Shown: positions 14,758 through 21,583 of the stretch, one piece after another
Position numbering within the stretch: the first letter of the stretch is position 1
Layout of the letters: every line of letters begins with the position of its first letter
Assembly (NCBI GenBank): GCA_003219175.1
Contig: QHPU01000043.1
Coordinates: 1 to 51,779 of the forward strand
Direction: 5' to 3'
Source of the DNA: Verrucomicrobiota bacterium
Lineage (GTDB): Bacteria; Verrucomicrobiota; Verrucomicrobiia; Chthoniobacterales; UBA10450
DNA: 51,779 nt
The notes under the pieces: model-generated
The model's database searches: none
What the model was told of the DNA's origin: nothing
The model's input: the letters and a program-made list of their open reading frames with translations, nothing else
Translations under genes and position numbers: made by a program

Positions 14758-16104
14758 GTGAATCGCGAAACGAGACGATCGCCCAAACCGCGGCGTCGGA
14801 TTTCGCACGAAACTCATCTCACCTGGTTAACGATCGGCGCAGTGGTCCCGTCGGCGCTGATCGCACTTTGCCTGCTCTGGTTCGGCGACTACAGCACCAA
14901 ACTGCAATGGACCCTCACGCTCGTGATCGCGGGGTTCGCGTGTGGTTATATCGCGAGCGTGCGCGAACATGTCATCCGGCCGTGGCAAACGGTCACGAAT
15001 TTGCTTGCGGCCCTGCGGGAAGGCGATTACTCGATCCGGGCTCGCGGTGCGCGCGAGAACGACGCGCTTGGCGAAGCGTTGCTTGAAGTTAACGAACTCG
15101 GAGAGACCTTGCGGCGACAACGTCTCGGCGCATTCGAGGCCACCGCGCTTCTGCGAACGATCATGGCCGAGATCGACGTCGCTGTTTTCACTTTTGATCC
15201 GCAACGCAAGCTACGTCTCGTTAACCGTGCAGGGGAAATCTTGCTAAAGAGACCGATGGACAAGCTGCTCGGGCGAACCGCACGAGAGCTCCGACTGGAT
15301 GTTTGCCTGGATGCCGACGAAGATGCGCCTTTAACGCTCGCCTTTCCGGGCGCGACTGGCCGCTGGGGTGTGCGACGCAGCACTTTTCGGGAGCAAGGTT
15401 TGCCGAATGAACTGCTCGTGCTTACCGATCTCAGCCGGACGTTGCGTGAGGAAGAGCGGATTGCATGGCAACGATTGGTGCGCGTACTCGGTCATGAGCT
15501 AAACAATTCGCTGGCGCCGATCAAATCAGTCGCGGGAAGCCTGGAAAATCTGTTACGACGCGATCCTCTGCCGTCCGATTGGCACGAAGATGCGCGTAGC
15601 GGATTGAATGTGATTGCCACGCGGGCCGACGCGCTCAGTCGCTTCATGGAGGCGTATTCGCGACTGGCCCGCCTGCCGCCGCCATTGAAGGAAGAGATGG
15701 ACGTGAGTGAAGTCGTGAATCGAGCAGCAAACCTGGAAACGCGATTGCCGGTACAGCGACAGGGTGGCCCGATGATGACCATTCGCGCAGACGCCGGGCA
15801 GGTCGAGCAAGCGTTGATTAACTTGCTGCATAATGCAGCGGAAGCATCGCCGCCGACGGGTGGGCCGGTGACAATCGGCTGGAAGGAAGTCGAGGAAGGC
15901 GTGGAAATTTTTGTGCGCGATGAGGGTGAGGGGATAATGAATCCGACAAATCTGTTCGTGCCGTTTTTCACCACCAAACCTGGCGGTTCCGGAATTGGTC
16001 TCGCTCTTTCCCGGCAAATTGCAGAAGCGCACGGTGGAACATTGACGCTGGCAAATCGCGTCGGCGCCCGGGGAGCGGAAGCGTTATTACGCTTACCGCG
16101 ATAA
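14758..16104 (+). CDS. Membrane sensor histidine kinase, NtrY-like
   Basis: This is a 448-residue inner-membrane kinase. There are two membrane helices at about residues 22-42 and 50-66 with almost no periplasmic loop, so it probably senses a membrane or cytoplasmic cue. A HAMP-like linker (REGDYSIRARGARENDALGEALLEVNELGETLRRQ) is followed by a PAS-like domain (ILLRTIMAEIDVAVFTFD...). The dimerisation helix has H246 in VLGHELNNSLAPIKS, the N box is LINLLHNAAEA, then G1 VRDEGEGI, F FVPFFTTK and G2 GGSGIGLALSRQI. The start is a GTG at 14758; no better ATG lies upstream in frame. It is paired with the NtrC-type regulator immediately upstream. The small or absent sensor loop resembles NtrY-type and envelope-stress kinases. 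Confidence 0.93.
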   Translation: MNRETRRSPKPRRRISHETHLTWLTIGAVVPSALIALCLLWFGDYSTKLQWTLTLVIAGFACGYIASVREHVIRPWQTVTNLLAALREGDYSIRARGARENDALGEALLEVNELGETLRRQRLGAFEATALLRTIMAEIDVAVFTFDPQRKLRLVNRAGEILLKRPMDKLLGRTARELRLDVCLDADEDAPLTLAFPGATGRWGVRRSTFREQGLPNELLVLTDLSRTLREEERIAWQRLVRVLGHELNNSLAPIKSVAGSLENLLRRDPLPSDWHEDARSGLNVIATRADALSRFMEAYSRLARLPPPLKEEMDVSEVVNRAANLETRLPVQRQGGPMMTIRADAGQVEQALINLLHNAAEASPPTGGPVTIGWKEVEEGVEIFVRDEGEGIMNPTNLFVPFFTTKPGGSGIGLALSRQIAEAHGGTLTLANRVGARGAEALLRLPR

Positions 16105-16128
16105 GAGCAACAGCTTTCTCTTTCGCAC

Positions 16129-16206
16129 CAAGCTACCGATTAATTTCTTCGGCGTCGTTCCGCTAACAATGAAGCCGCCGATTAAAACATTTTTGCCGCC
16201 CAGAAC
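16129..16206 (-). pseudogene. Inverted N-terminal fragment of an IGGFI-type surface domain
   Basis: On the minus strand this reads VLGGKNVLIGGFIVSGTTPK followed by KLI. That is the recognisable opening of a repeat-like surface-protein domain I know from Verrucomicrobia (NVMIGGFI..GT.PKKVIVRAIGPSL). Past 16125 the similarity stops. The matching C-terminal half lies directly adjacent on the opposite strand. Confidence 0.55.
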
Positions 16207-16458
16207 GGGTTTGGGATCGCTGCGCCACTGCAAGATCCGATGCTTGATCTTTACAACAGCAGCGGCACGCGCATTGCCTGGGACAACGATTGGAAAGACA
16301 GCCAAGAAGTCGCGATTGAGGCGTCCGGCTTCAGCCCCAGCGATTCACGTGAAGCCGCGATCATGTCTGTGCTGGCGTCTGGGGCCAACACCGCAATTGT
16401 TCGCGGCCGCGATGATACGAGCGGCGTAGCGTTAGTCGAAGTCTACAATCTTCATTAA
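16204..16458 (+). pseudogene. C-terminal fragment of the same IGGFI-type surface domain
   Basis: On the plus strand the frame reads NGFGIAAPLQDPMLDLYNSS, then GTRIAWDNDWKDSQEV, GFSPSDSREAAIMSVLASGA and NTAIVRGRDDTSGVALVEVY, ending NLH and a TAA at 16456. This is the second half of the domain that normally follows GGFI..GT.PKK..VRA.GPSL. The ATG at 16240 could start a 72-residue peptide, but there is no ribosome site and the domain would lack its first half. I read it as the remnant of a larger surface protein gene. Confidence 0.65.
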
Positions 16459-16521
16459 GGTAGCGGAAACATGGCTCCCACCGGGGATCCGTCGACTGCG
16501 CTCAGGATAACCATAAAATGT

Positions 16522-16537
16522 GTTCCGAAATCGGGAC
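16522..16537. promoter_or_regulatory. Putative enhancer (NtrC-type activator) site
   Basis: GTTCCGA-AA-TCGGGAC is an inverted repeat with seven-base arms and one mismatch. It lies 99 bp upstream of the sigma-54 promoter, a normal distance for a bacterial enhancer-binding protein dimer. Binding by the neighbouring regulator is inferred. Confidence 0.5.
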
Positions 16538-16636
16538 GGCATTTTCCCACAACCGAAGCTAGGCATGCCCTTCATCAGTGCGGACGGTAACTGCAAGTCT
16601 CGAAATATCAGTCACTTATCGCGCTTTTTTTACGCT

Positions 16637-16651
16637 TGGCACGGGCATTGC
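16637..16651 (+). promoter_or_regulatory. Sigma-54 (RpoN) promoter, full consensus
   Basis: TGGCACG-GGCA-TTGC matches the -24/-12 consensus in every conserved base, with GG (16638-39) and GC (16650-51) separated by exactly ten bases. It is preceded by T and followed by A as in the extended consensus. Transcription would start near 16663, giving a leader of about 67 bases to ATG 16730. Confidence 0.85.
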
Positions 16652-16711
16652 AATAGGGGGCCGAGACACAATTAATTTTTTGAATCCAACGCTGCTGCGA
16701 ACCGCATCACA

Positions 16712-16728
16712 AGGGAAAGGAAAAGGAA
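16712..16728 (+). promoter_or_regulatory. Extended purine-rich ribosome binding site
   Basis: AAGGGAAAGGAAAAGGA directly precedes ATG 16730. Three overlapping Shine-Dalgarno-like cores suggest strong initiation of the first gene of the export cluster. Confidence 0.7.
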
Positions 16729-16729
16729 A

Positions 16730-17038
16730 ATGAAACCGACAGTTGAACAGAATAGTTTGAGCCGGCGAGGCGATGGCGCGCAAAAGAATGGCGCGACCTT
16801 TCCGTTCGTTGATTCCAATTACCATAGCGTCGCGCTCCCGAGCTATCGCGGCGGATGTCTGCGCGCCAAACCTCTATCATTTCGCAATATCAGCGGTGAG
16901 TATTTTCGTCGTGAAGCGCGGAACGAATTTTGCATCGAGGCGCTGGCATTTTTTGCGATGGTGGTCACGGCCGCGATTCCAATTCTGAACAACATGCATG
17001 CGCTGGCGGACTTTCTGCGCGTGACCGGGAGGTTTTAG
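16730..17038 (+). CDS. Small single-pass membrane protein, first gene of the ABC export cluster
   Basis: This is a 102-residue protein. The first 70 residues are polar and rather basic (FRNISGEYFRREARNE). One hydrophobic helix, EALAFFAMVVTAAIPILNN, covers about residues 70-88 and a short tail MHALADFLRVTGRF follows. I do not recognise a named family. I have the impression that similar small proteins with an ALAFFAxVxTAAIPxxN helix occur before MacA-type genes in Verrucomicrobia, but cannot verify this. It is the first gene after the sigma-54 promoter, has the best ribosome site in the region, and its stop touches the adaptor gene. A role as assembly or regulatory subunit of the exporter is inference. 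Confidence 0.75.
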   Translation: MKPTVEQNSLSRRGDGAQKNGATFPFVDSNYHSVALPSYRGGCLRAKPLSFRNISGEYFRREARNEFCIEALAFFAMVVTAAIPILNNMHALADFLRVTGRF

Positions 17039-17044
17039 TTGGAC

Positions 17045-18376
17045 ATGATGCCGCAGAAATCGGACATACGGGCGGAGGAGACAATTGTGCGACCGGCAGG
17101 ATTTTCACCGGTAACTTCGGGGATGGATATTGCGCGGCCGCATATTGCGAAAAAGAAACGTCGCCGCCGGATTTTGTTTGCCTCCGGCGGCGTGCTCGGA
17201 CTGATCGTGATCACGGTGGCGTTGTCGCATTTGAAACCAGCGGTGCCGAGTGTCGATCGCTCAACGGTGTGGATCGATACGGTAAAACGGGGGCCGATGG
17301 TACGCGAAGTGCGCGGTCTTGGCACGCTCGTTCCGGAAGAGATTCGCTGGATTCCAGCGAACACCGAAGGCCGGGTGGAAAAGATCGTCGTCCGTCCGGG
17401 AACAGAAGTGAAAGCGGACACCGTGATTTTGGAACTATCCAGTCCCGAACTGGAACAGGCCGCGAAAGATGCGGAATCGAAATTGAAAGCGGCGGAAGCG
17501 GAGTTCACGACGCTGCAGGCGAAATTGCAACGTGATCTGCTCGATCAGGAATCAACGACGGCGCGGGTGCATTCCGAATATGAACAGGCGCGGATGGAAA
17601 GTGAGACGAACGAACAGTTAAAGAAGAACGGCCTGGTGGCGGAGTTGCAATACAAGACGGCGCAAGTGAAAGCGGCCGAACTGTCAAACCGGGACGCGAT
17701 TGAACAAAAGCGCCTGAATTTTGCGCGCGAATCCATCGAACCACAACTGGCGTCGAAGCAGGCTGAAGTAGATCAGGTGAAAGCAGCCGCGCAATTGAAA
17801 CTCGATCAGGTGGAAGCCTTGCACGTAAAGGCCGGCATGAATGGCGTCCTGCAACAAATGCCGGTGGACGTGGGGCAGCGGGTGAAGGTCGGAGATAATC
17901 TGGCGCGCGTGGCAGACCCGACGAAATTGAAAGCGGAGATCAAAATCGCGGAGACCCAGGCGAAGGATATTCAAATTGGCGAGAAAGCGACGATTGATAC
18001 GCGCAATGGAGTTGTGACCGGGCATGTGACCCGAGTCGATCCGGCGGTGGAACAAGGAACAGTGAGAGTAGACGCGGCGATTGACGGCGAGTTACCACGC
18101 GGGGCCCGACCTGACCTAACGATTGATGGTACGATCGAACTGGAACGCCTGGATGATGTCATCTTTGTCGGCCGGCCGGCATTTGGTCAGGAAAACAACA
18201 CCGTCGGCATTTTCAAACTTGTTTCGGGCAGCAGCGAAGCGGTCCGAACGCCAGTCAAACTGGGCCGCAGCTCGGTTAATTCGATCGAAATCATGAGCGG
18301 CCTGCAACCCGGCGACCAGGTCATTCTCTCCGATACCAGCGCCTGGGATGCGCACGAAAGAATCAAATTGAATTGA
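17045..18376 (+). CDS. MacA/HlyD-type periplasmic adaptor subunit
   Basis: This is a 443-residue membrane-fusion protein that would link an inner-membrane ABC pump to the outer membrane. A cytoplasmic basic stretch (AKKKRRRR) precedes one membrane anchor at about residues 42-60 (ILFASGGVLGLIVITVAL). Then come the first half of the lipoyl domain (GRVEKIVVRPGTEVKADTVILEL), a long alpha-helical hairpin at about 130-250 with heptad-like AAEAEFTTLQAKLQRDLL, the second lipoyl half (VKAGMNGVLQQMPVDVGQRVKVGDNLARV), and a beta-barrel plus membrane-proximal domain ending QPGDQVILSD. A GGAGG lies six bases before a TTG at 17039 and twelve before the ATG at 17045, so either could be the start. A 15-bp tandem duplication spans the stop. 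Confidence 0.93.
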   Translation: MMPQKSDIRAEETIVRPAGFSPVTSGMDIARPHIAKKKRRRRILFASGGVLGLIVITVALSHLKPAVPSVDRSTVWIDTVKRGPMVREVRGLGTLVPEEIRWIPANTEGRVEKIVVRPGTEVKADTVILELSSPELEQAAKDAESKLKAAEAEFTTLQAKLQRDLLDQESTTARVHSEYEQARMESETNEQLKKNGLVAELQYKTAQVKAAELSNRDAIEQKRLNFARESIEPQLASKQAEVDQVKAAAQLKLDQVEALHVKAGMNGVLQQMPVDVGQRVKVGDNLARVADPTKLKAEIKIAETQAKDIQIGEKATIDTRNGVVTGHVTRVDPAVEQGTVRVDAAIDGELPRGARPDLTIDGTIELERLDDVIFVGRPAFGQENNTVGIFKLVSGSSEAVRTPVKLGRSSVNSIEIMSGLQPGDQVILSDTSAWDAHERIKLN

Positions 18377-18395
18377 GCACAATTGAATTGAGCAC
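18366..18395 (+). repeat. 15-bp tandem duplication across the adaptor stop codon
   Basis: AATTGAATTGAGCAC occurs twice in tandem. The first copy contains the TGA stop (18374-18376) of the adaptor gene; the second is untranslated. Confidence 0.85.
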
Positions 18396-18400
18396 TTTAG

Positions 18401-18436
18401 CAATCAGCAACCAGAAATCAGAAATCAGAAATCAGA
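18401..18436 (+). repeat. AATCAG-type leader repeat before the first ATPase gene
   Basis: CAATCAGCAACCAG is followed by three units of AAATCAG, ending two bases before ATG 18439. There is no Shine-Dalgarno sequence. A related AATCAGAAATCAGCAATCA leader precedes the unrelated yajQ gene at 41003. Confidence 0.7.
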
Positions 18437-18438
18437 AC

Positions 18439-19140
18439 ATGAACAACGGATCCAAACCTCTCATTCATTTAGAAGACGTGACCAAGGTGTTTCTCACGGA
18501 CGAAGTGGAAACACACGCGCTCTCCGGAATTCATCTCGATATTAAGGATGGGGAATATGTCTCCATCGCCGGACCGTCGGGTTGCGGAAAATCGACATTG
18601 CTCTCCATTCTGGGATTGCTCGATACCCCGAGCGGGGGCAGTTATTCGCTCAAAGGATCGGAGGTTGCCAATCTTTCGTTTCCCGAGCGCGCCCGCATTC
18701 GTAACCGGGAGATTGGTTTCATTTTCCAAAGCTTTAACCTCATTGGCGATCTCACGGTTTACGAGAACGTCGAGTTGCCGCTGACCTATCGCGGGATGAG
18801 CTCGGGCGATCGTAAGTCCGCCGTGACGCAGGCACTGGAGCGGGTCGGGATGGGACATCGCGCTAAACACTTGCCGAGCCAACTCAGTGGTGGGCAGCAG
18901 CAGCGAGTCGCGGTGGCGCGTGCCCTTGCCGGCAAGCCTGCAATTTTGCTGGCGGACGAGCCAACCGGAAACCTCGATTCGCGTAATGGCGAAGCAGTGA
19001 TGGAGTTGTTAAGGGAATTGCACGCTGCCGGCGCGACCATTTGCATGGTGACGCACGACCCTCGCTTCGCGCAGAACGCAGATAGGACTGTGCATTTGTT
19101 CGACGGCCGCGTCGTGGAGGATAATCGCATTGCGGCATAG
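18439..19140 (+). CDS. MacB/LolD-type ABC transporter ATPase (module 1)
   Basis: This is a 233-residue ATPase that would power the adjacent FtsX-type permeases by mechanotransmission. Walker A is GPSGCGKST at about residue 45, the Q-loop is GFIFQSFNLIGDLTVYENVELPL, the signature is LSGGQQQRVAVARAL, Walker B is AILLADEP, the D-loop is TGNLDS, and the H-loop is MVTHDP. All are intact. The ATG at 18439 was chosen because upstream in-frame codons encode only the repeat leader. It lies between the adaptor and the first of three permeases, which start 15 bases downstream. Confidence 0.95.
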   Translation: MNNGSKPLIHLEDVTKVFLTDEVETHALSGIHLDIKDGEYVSIAGPSGCGKSTLLSILGLLDTPSGGSYSLKGSEVANLSFPERARIRNREIGFIFQSFNLIGDLTVYENVELPLTYRGMSSGDRKSAVTQALERVGMGHRAKHLPSQLSGGQQQRVAVARALAGKPAILLADEPTGNLDSRNGEAVMELLRELHAAGATICMVTHDPRFAQNADRTVHLFDGRVVEDNRIAA

Positions 19141-19155
19141 CTGGAGGCCTCCGCG

Positions 19156-21573
19156 ATGTGGAACGATATTCGTTTCGGCGCGCGGATGCTGGTTAAGACG
19201 CCAGCGTTTACGATCATCGCAGTCCTGGCGCTCGCGTTAGGGATTGGTGCGTCCACCACCACGTTCTCGGTGGTTAACGCACTTCTGCTGAAGCCGTGGC
19301 CTTACATTCAGGATCAGAACCGCCTTCTCTACGTCAGCGAATATTTTCCCAAGGTAAGCAGCGAGCACGACAACGGTGTTGCTTACCCGGATTATTTGGA
19401 TTTCAAAAAGCAGGCGACGACTCTCGAAGGTTTCGGCACGACGACTGCCGCAACCATGATCCTGAGCGACGGCGAAAAACCCGATCGCTATCTGGGCGCT
19501 TTTATTACCGCGGACGCCTTTTCGTTTCTCGGCGTGCAGCCAATTCTGGGTCGGATCTTTCGTGCCGACGAAGATCAAAAGGGGGCGACCCCGGTGGCGT
19601 TACTCGGCTACGAGGTTTGGAAAAACCACTTCGGCTCTGATGCGAATATTATCGATCGCGTTGTAACAATAAACGGAAAGCGTGTCACCATCGTCGGGGT
19701 CATGCCGAAAGGCTGGCGTTTTCCGGAGGCATGCGATTTGTGGATGCCGTTGCAAGTCGAAGAAAAAGAAAACGCGCGTGGCAATTTCAACTTTGCCTGT
19801 TTCGCGAAAATGAAACGCGGCGTCTCGATCGAGCAGGCGCGGGCGGAATTGGAAGCGATTGGGACGCGCATCGCTGCTGATAATCCCCAAACCAACAGCG
19901 GAGTAAGTGTGCGGGTGAGATTTTTCCGCGAGGAGGCAGTGAGCGATGCGAAAACTTTGACCCTTTTGCTGATGGGAGCGGTGCTTTTTGTCCACCTGAT
20001 CGCGTGCGCGAACGTCGCTAATTTATTGCTCGCGCGTGGGGCTTCGCGGGCCCGGGAAATTGGGATTCGTCTCGCCCTCGGTGCCGGCCGGCGCGCGATT
20101 ATCCGACAACTATTGGCCGAAAGTCTGGTGCTCGCGGTCGTGGGCAGCGCGCTCGGTCTAATCCTCGCGGTTTGGGGAATCGATCTCGTCATTCGCGCAG
20201 TTCCGGTGGAGATGCCGTACTTTATCCGATTTGATTTCGACTGGCGGGTTTTCAGTTTTTCGCTCGCCCTCGGTCTGGGCTCGGCGGTTTTGTTTGGATT
20301 GTTCCCCGCGCTCCAGGCATCGCGTCCGCAATTAGTGGAGGCAATCAAGGAAGGGGGCCGAAGCGGAATTGGTGGCGGCAAAGGTCAGCGCGTTCGCAAT
20401 GGGCTTGTCGTAGCCGAGGTTGCGCTTGCATTGGTCTTGTTAGTGGGTGCGGGATTAACGCTTCGCAGTTTCCTTAAACTCCAGGCGACCGACATTGGAA
20501 TAGACCCATCACACACTTTGACTTTTCGGGTTGGGTTGCCGCCTACGCAATTCAAACAGGAAGACGCCGGCCGCTTTTTCACGGCGCTGATACCACAAAT
20601 AGCCAGCATTCCCGGAGTGGAATCATCGGCCGCGACCACATCGCTGCCAGCATCGGGAAACATTGGAGTGAGCGCGCTGATTCTGGAAGGCGAAGCTGAA
20701 CCGCGGCAATTGCAGAACGCGCGACTGGCTCACGGTCTTGCCATCACCCCTGGCTATCTCGCTACCTGTCGTATTCCGCTTTTGCGCGGACGCGATTTTA
20801 CGCTCGCAGATAATAAGGACAGTCAGCGCGTTGTCTTGATTGACGAGCTGGCCGCGCATAAGTGGTTTCCGCATACTGATCCAATTGGCCGCCAGCTAGC
20901 TATGCTCGAAAAACTGGGCGAGCCACCGAAGTGGGCGACGATCATTGGGATCGTACGCAACGTCGTTTACGATCGGCTGACGGAACGACGCGAATTCCCA
21001 TGCGTTTACGCCGCGCAATATCAAAACCCGGAATGGTTCATGTCGGTGATGTTGCGGACGAAAACGGATCCTGCGGCTTTTGCCAACTTCGCCCGCGCAG
21101 CGGTGCTAGCGGTGAACAAGGAAATTCCGATCTACAAGGTAAAAACGATGGATCAGGTGATGGTGGAATCTTTTTGGGAACGCAGATTTTTCGGAACGCT
21201 TTTCACCGTCTTCGCCGGGCTGGCCCTTTTCCTCGCCGCTATCGGATTGTATGGAGTGATGGCGTATTCTGTTCGCCAGCGCACCCAGGAGATAGGGGTG
21301 CGGATGGCATTGGGGGCGCAAGCCGGGGATGTGTTACGACTTGTCACTGGTCATGGCATCCGGTTGGTTGCATCCGGTCTTGCCATCGGGGTTGTCTTTG
21401 CGTTTTTCCTAACGAAACTTTTGCAGGGAAATTTGGAAGGCGTTTCCGTGCACGATCCGTTGAGCTTCGGAGTTGTCTCGGCCGTTTTGTTGATTGTGGG
21501 ATTACTGGCGTGTTATCTGCCGGCGCGTACGGCCACTCAGCTCGATCCGGTGCGAGCGCTGCGTTACGAATGA
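19156..21573 (+). CDS. ADOP/MacB-like ABC permease 1
   Basis: This is an 805-residue inner-membrane protein. An N-terminal helix (FTIIAVLALALGIGASTTTFSV) leads to a MacB-like periplasmic domain, then an FtsX domain with NVANLLLARGASRAREIGIRLALGA at about residues 275-300, a second central pair of helices, a second periplasmic domain, and a C-terminal FtsX domain (GLYGVMAYSVRQRTQEIGVRMALGAQ) ending LPARTATQLDPVRALRYE. This duplicated layout of about 800 residues is the ADOP (acidobacterial duplicated orphan permease) family. The ribosome site overlaps a perfect palindrome GGAGGCCTCC at 19143-19152. Exported substrate is unknown. It is the permease nearest the adaptor, so it is the best candidate for a conventional MacAB-type pump. 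Confidence 0.93.
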   Translation: MWNDIRFGARMLVKTPAFTIIAVLALALGIGASTTTFSVVNALLLKPWPYIQDQNRLLYVSEYFPKVSSEHDNGVAYPDYLDFKKQATTLEGFGTTTAATMILSDGEKPDRYLGAFITADAFSFLGVQPILGRIFRADEDQKGATPVALLGYEVWKNHFGSDANIIDRVVTINGKRVTIVGVMPKGWRFPEACDLWMPLQVEEKENARGNFNFACFAKMKRGVSIEQARAELEAIGTRIAADNPQTNSGVSVRVRFFREEAVSDAKTLTLLLMGAVLFVHLIACANVANLLLARGASRAREIGIRLALGAGRRAIIRQLLAESLVLAVVGSALGLILAVWGIDLVIRAVPVEMPYFIRFDFDWRVFSFSLALGLGSAVLFGLFPALQASRPQLVEAIKEGGRSGIGGGKGQRVRNGLVVAEVALALVLLVGAGLTLRSFLKLQATDIGIDPSHTLTFRVGLPPTQFKQEDAGRFFTALIPQIASIPGVESSAATTSLPASGNIGVSALILEGEAEPRQLQNARLAHGLAITPGYLATCRIPLLRGRDFTLADNKDSQRVVLIDELAAHKWFPHTDPIGRQLAMLEKLGEPPKWATIIGIVRNVVYDRLTERREFPCVYAAQYQNPEWFMSVMLRTKTDPAAFANFARAAVLAVNKEIPIYKVKTMDQVMVESFWERRFFGTLFTVFAGLALFLAAIGLYGVMAYSVRQRTQEIGVRMALGAQAGDVLRLVTGHGIRLVASGLAIGVVFAFFLTKLLQGNLEGVSVHDPLSFGVVSAVLLIVGLLACYLPARTATQLDPVRALRYE

Positions 21574-21583
21574 GAGGAGTGAG

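Larger units (their letters stand above)
16459..16729. other. Promoter region of the ABC export cluster
   Basis: These 271 bp between the gene remnant and the first gene of the export cluster contain no gene. They hold a candidate enhancer dyad (16522-16537), a consensus sigma-54 promoter (16637-16651) and an untranslated leader with a long purine-rich ribosome site before ATG 16730. Confidence 0.7.

Noticed and set aside
16093-16305. Minus-strand 70-residue reading frame as a gene
   Set aside because: Only the NVLIGGFIVSGT segment resembles protein, the rest is antisense to the kinase end and to the plus-strand remnant; treated as an inverted gene fragment.
19143-19152. GGAGGCCTCC as an operator before permease 1
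   Set aside because: It contains the ribosome binding site and has no spacer; the palindrome is more simply a by-product of GGAGG.
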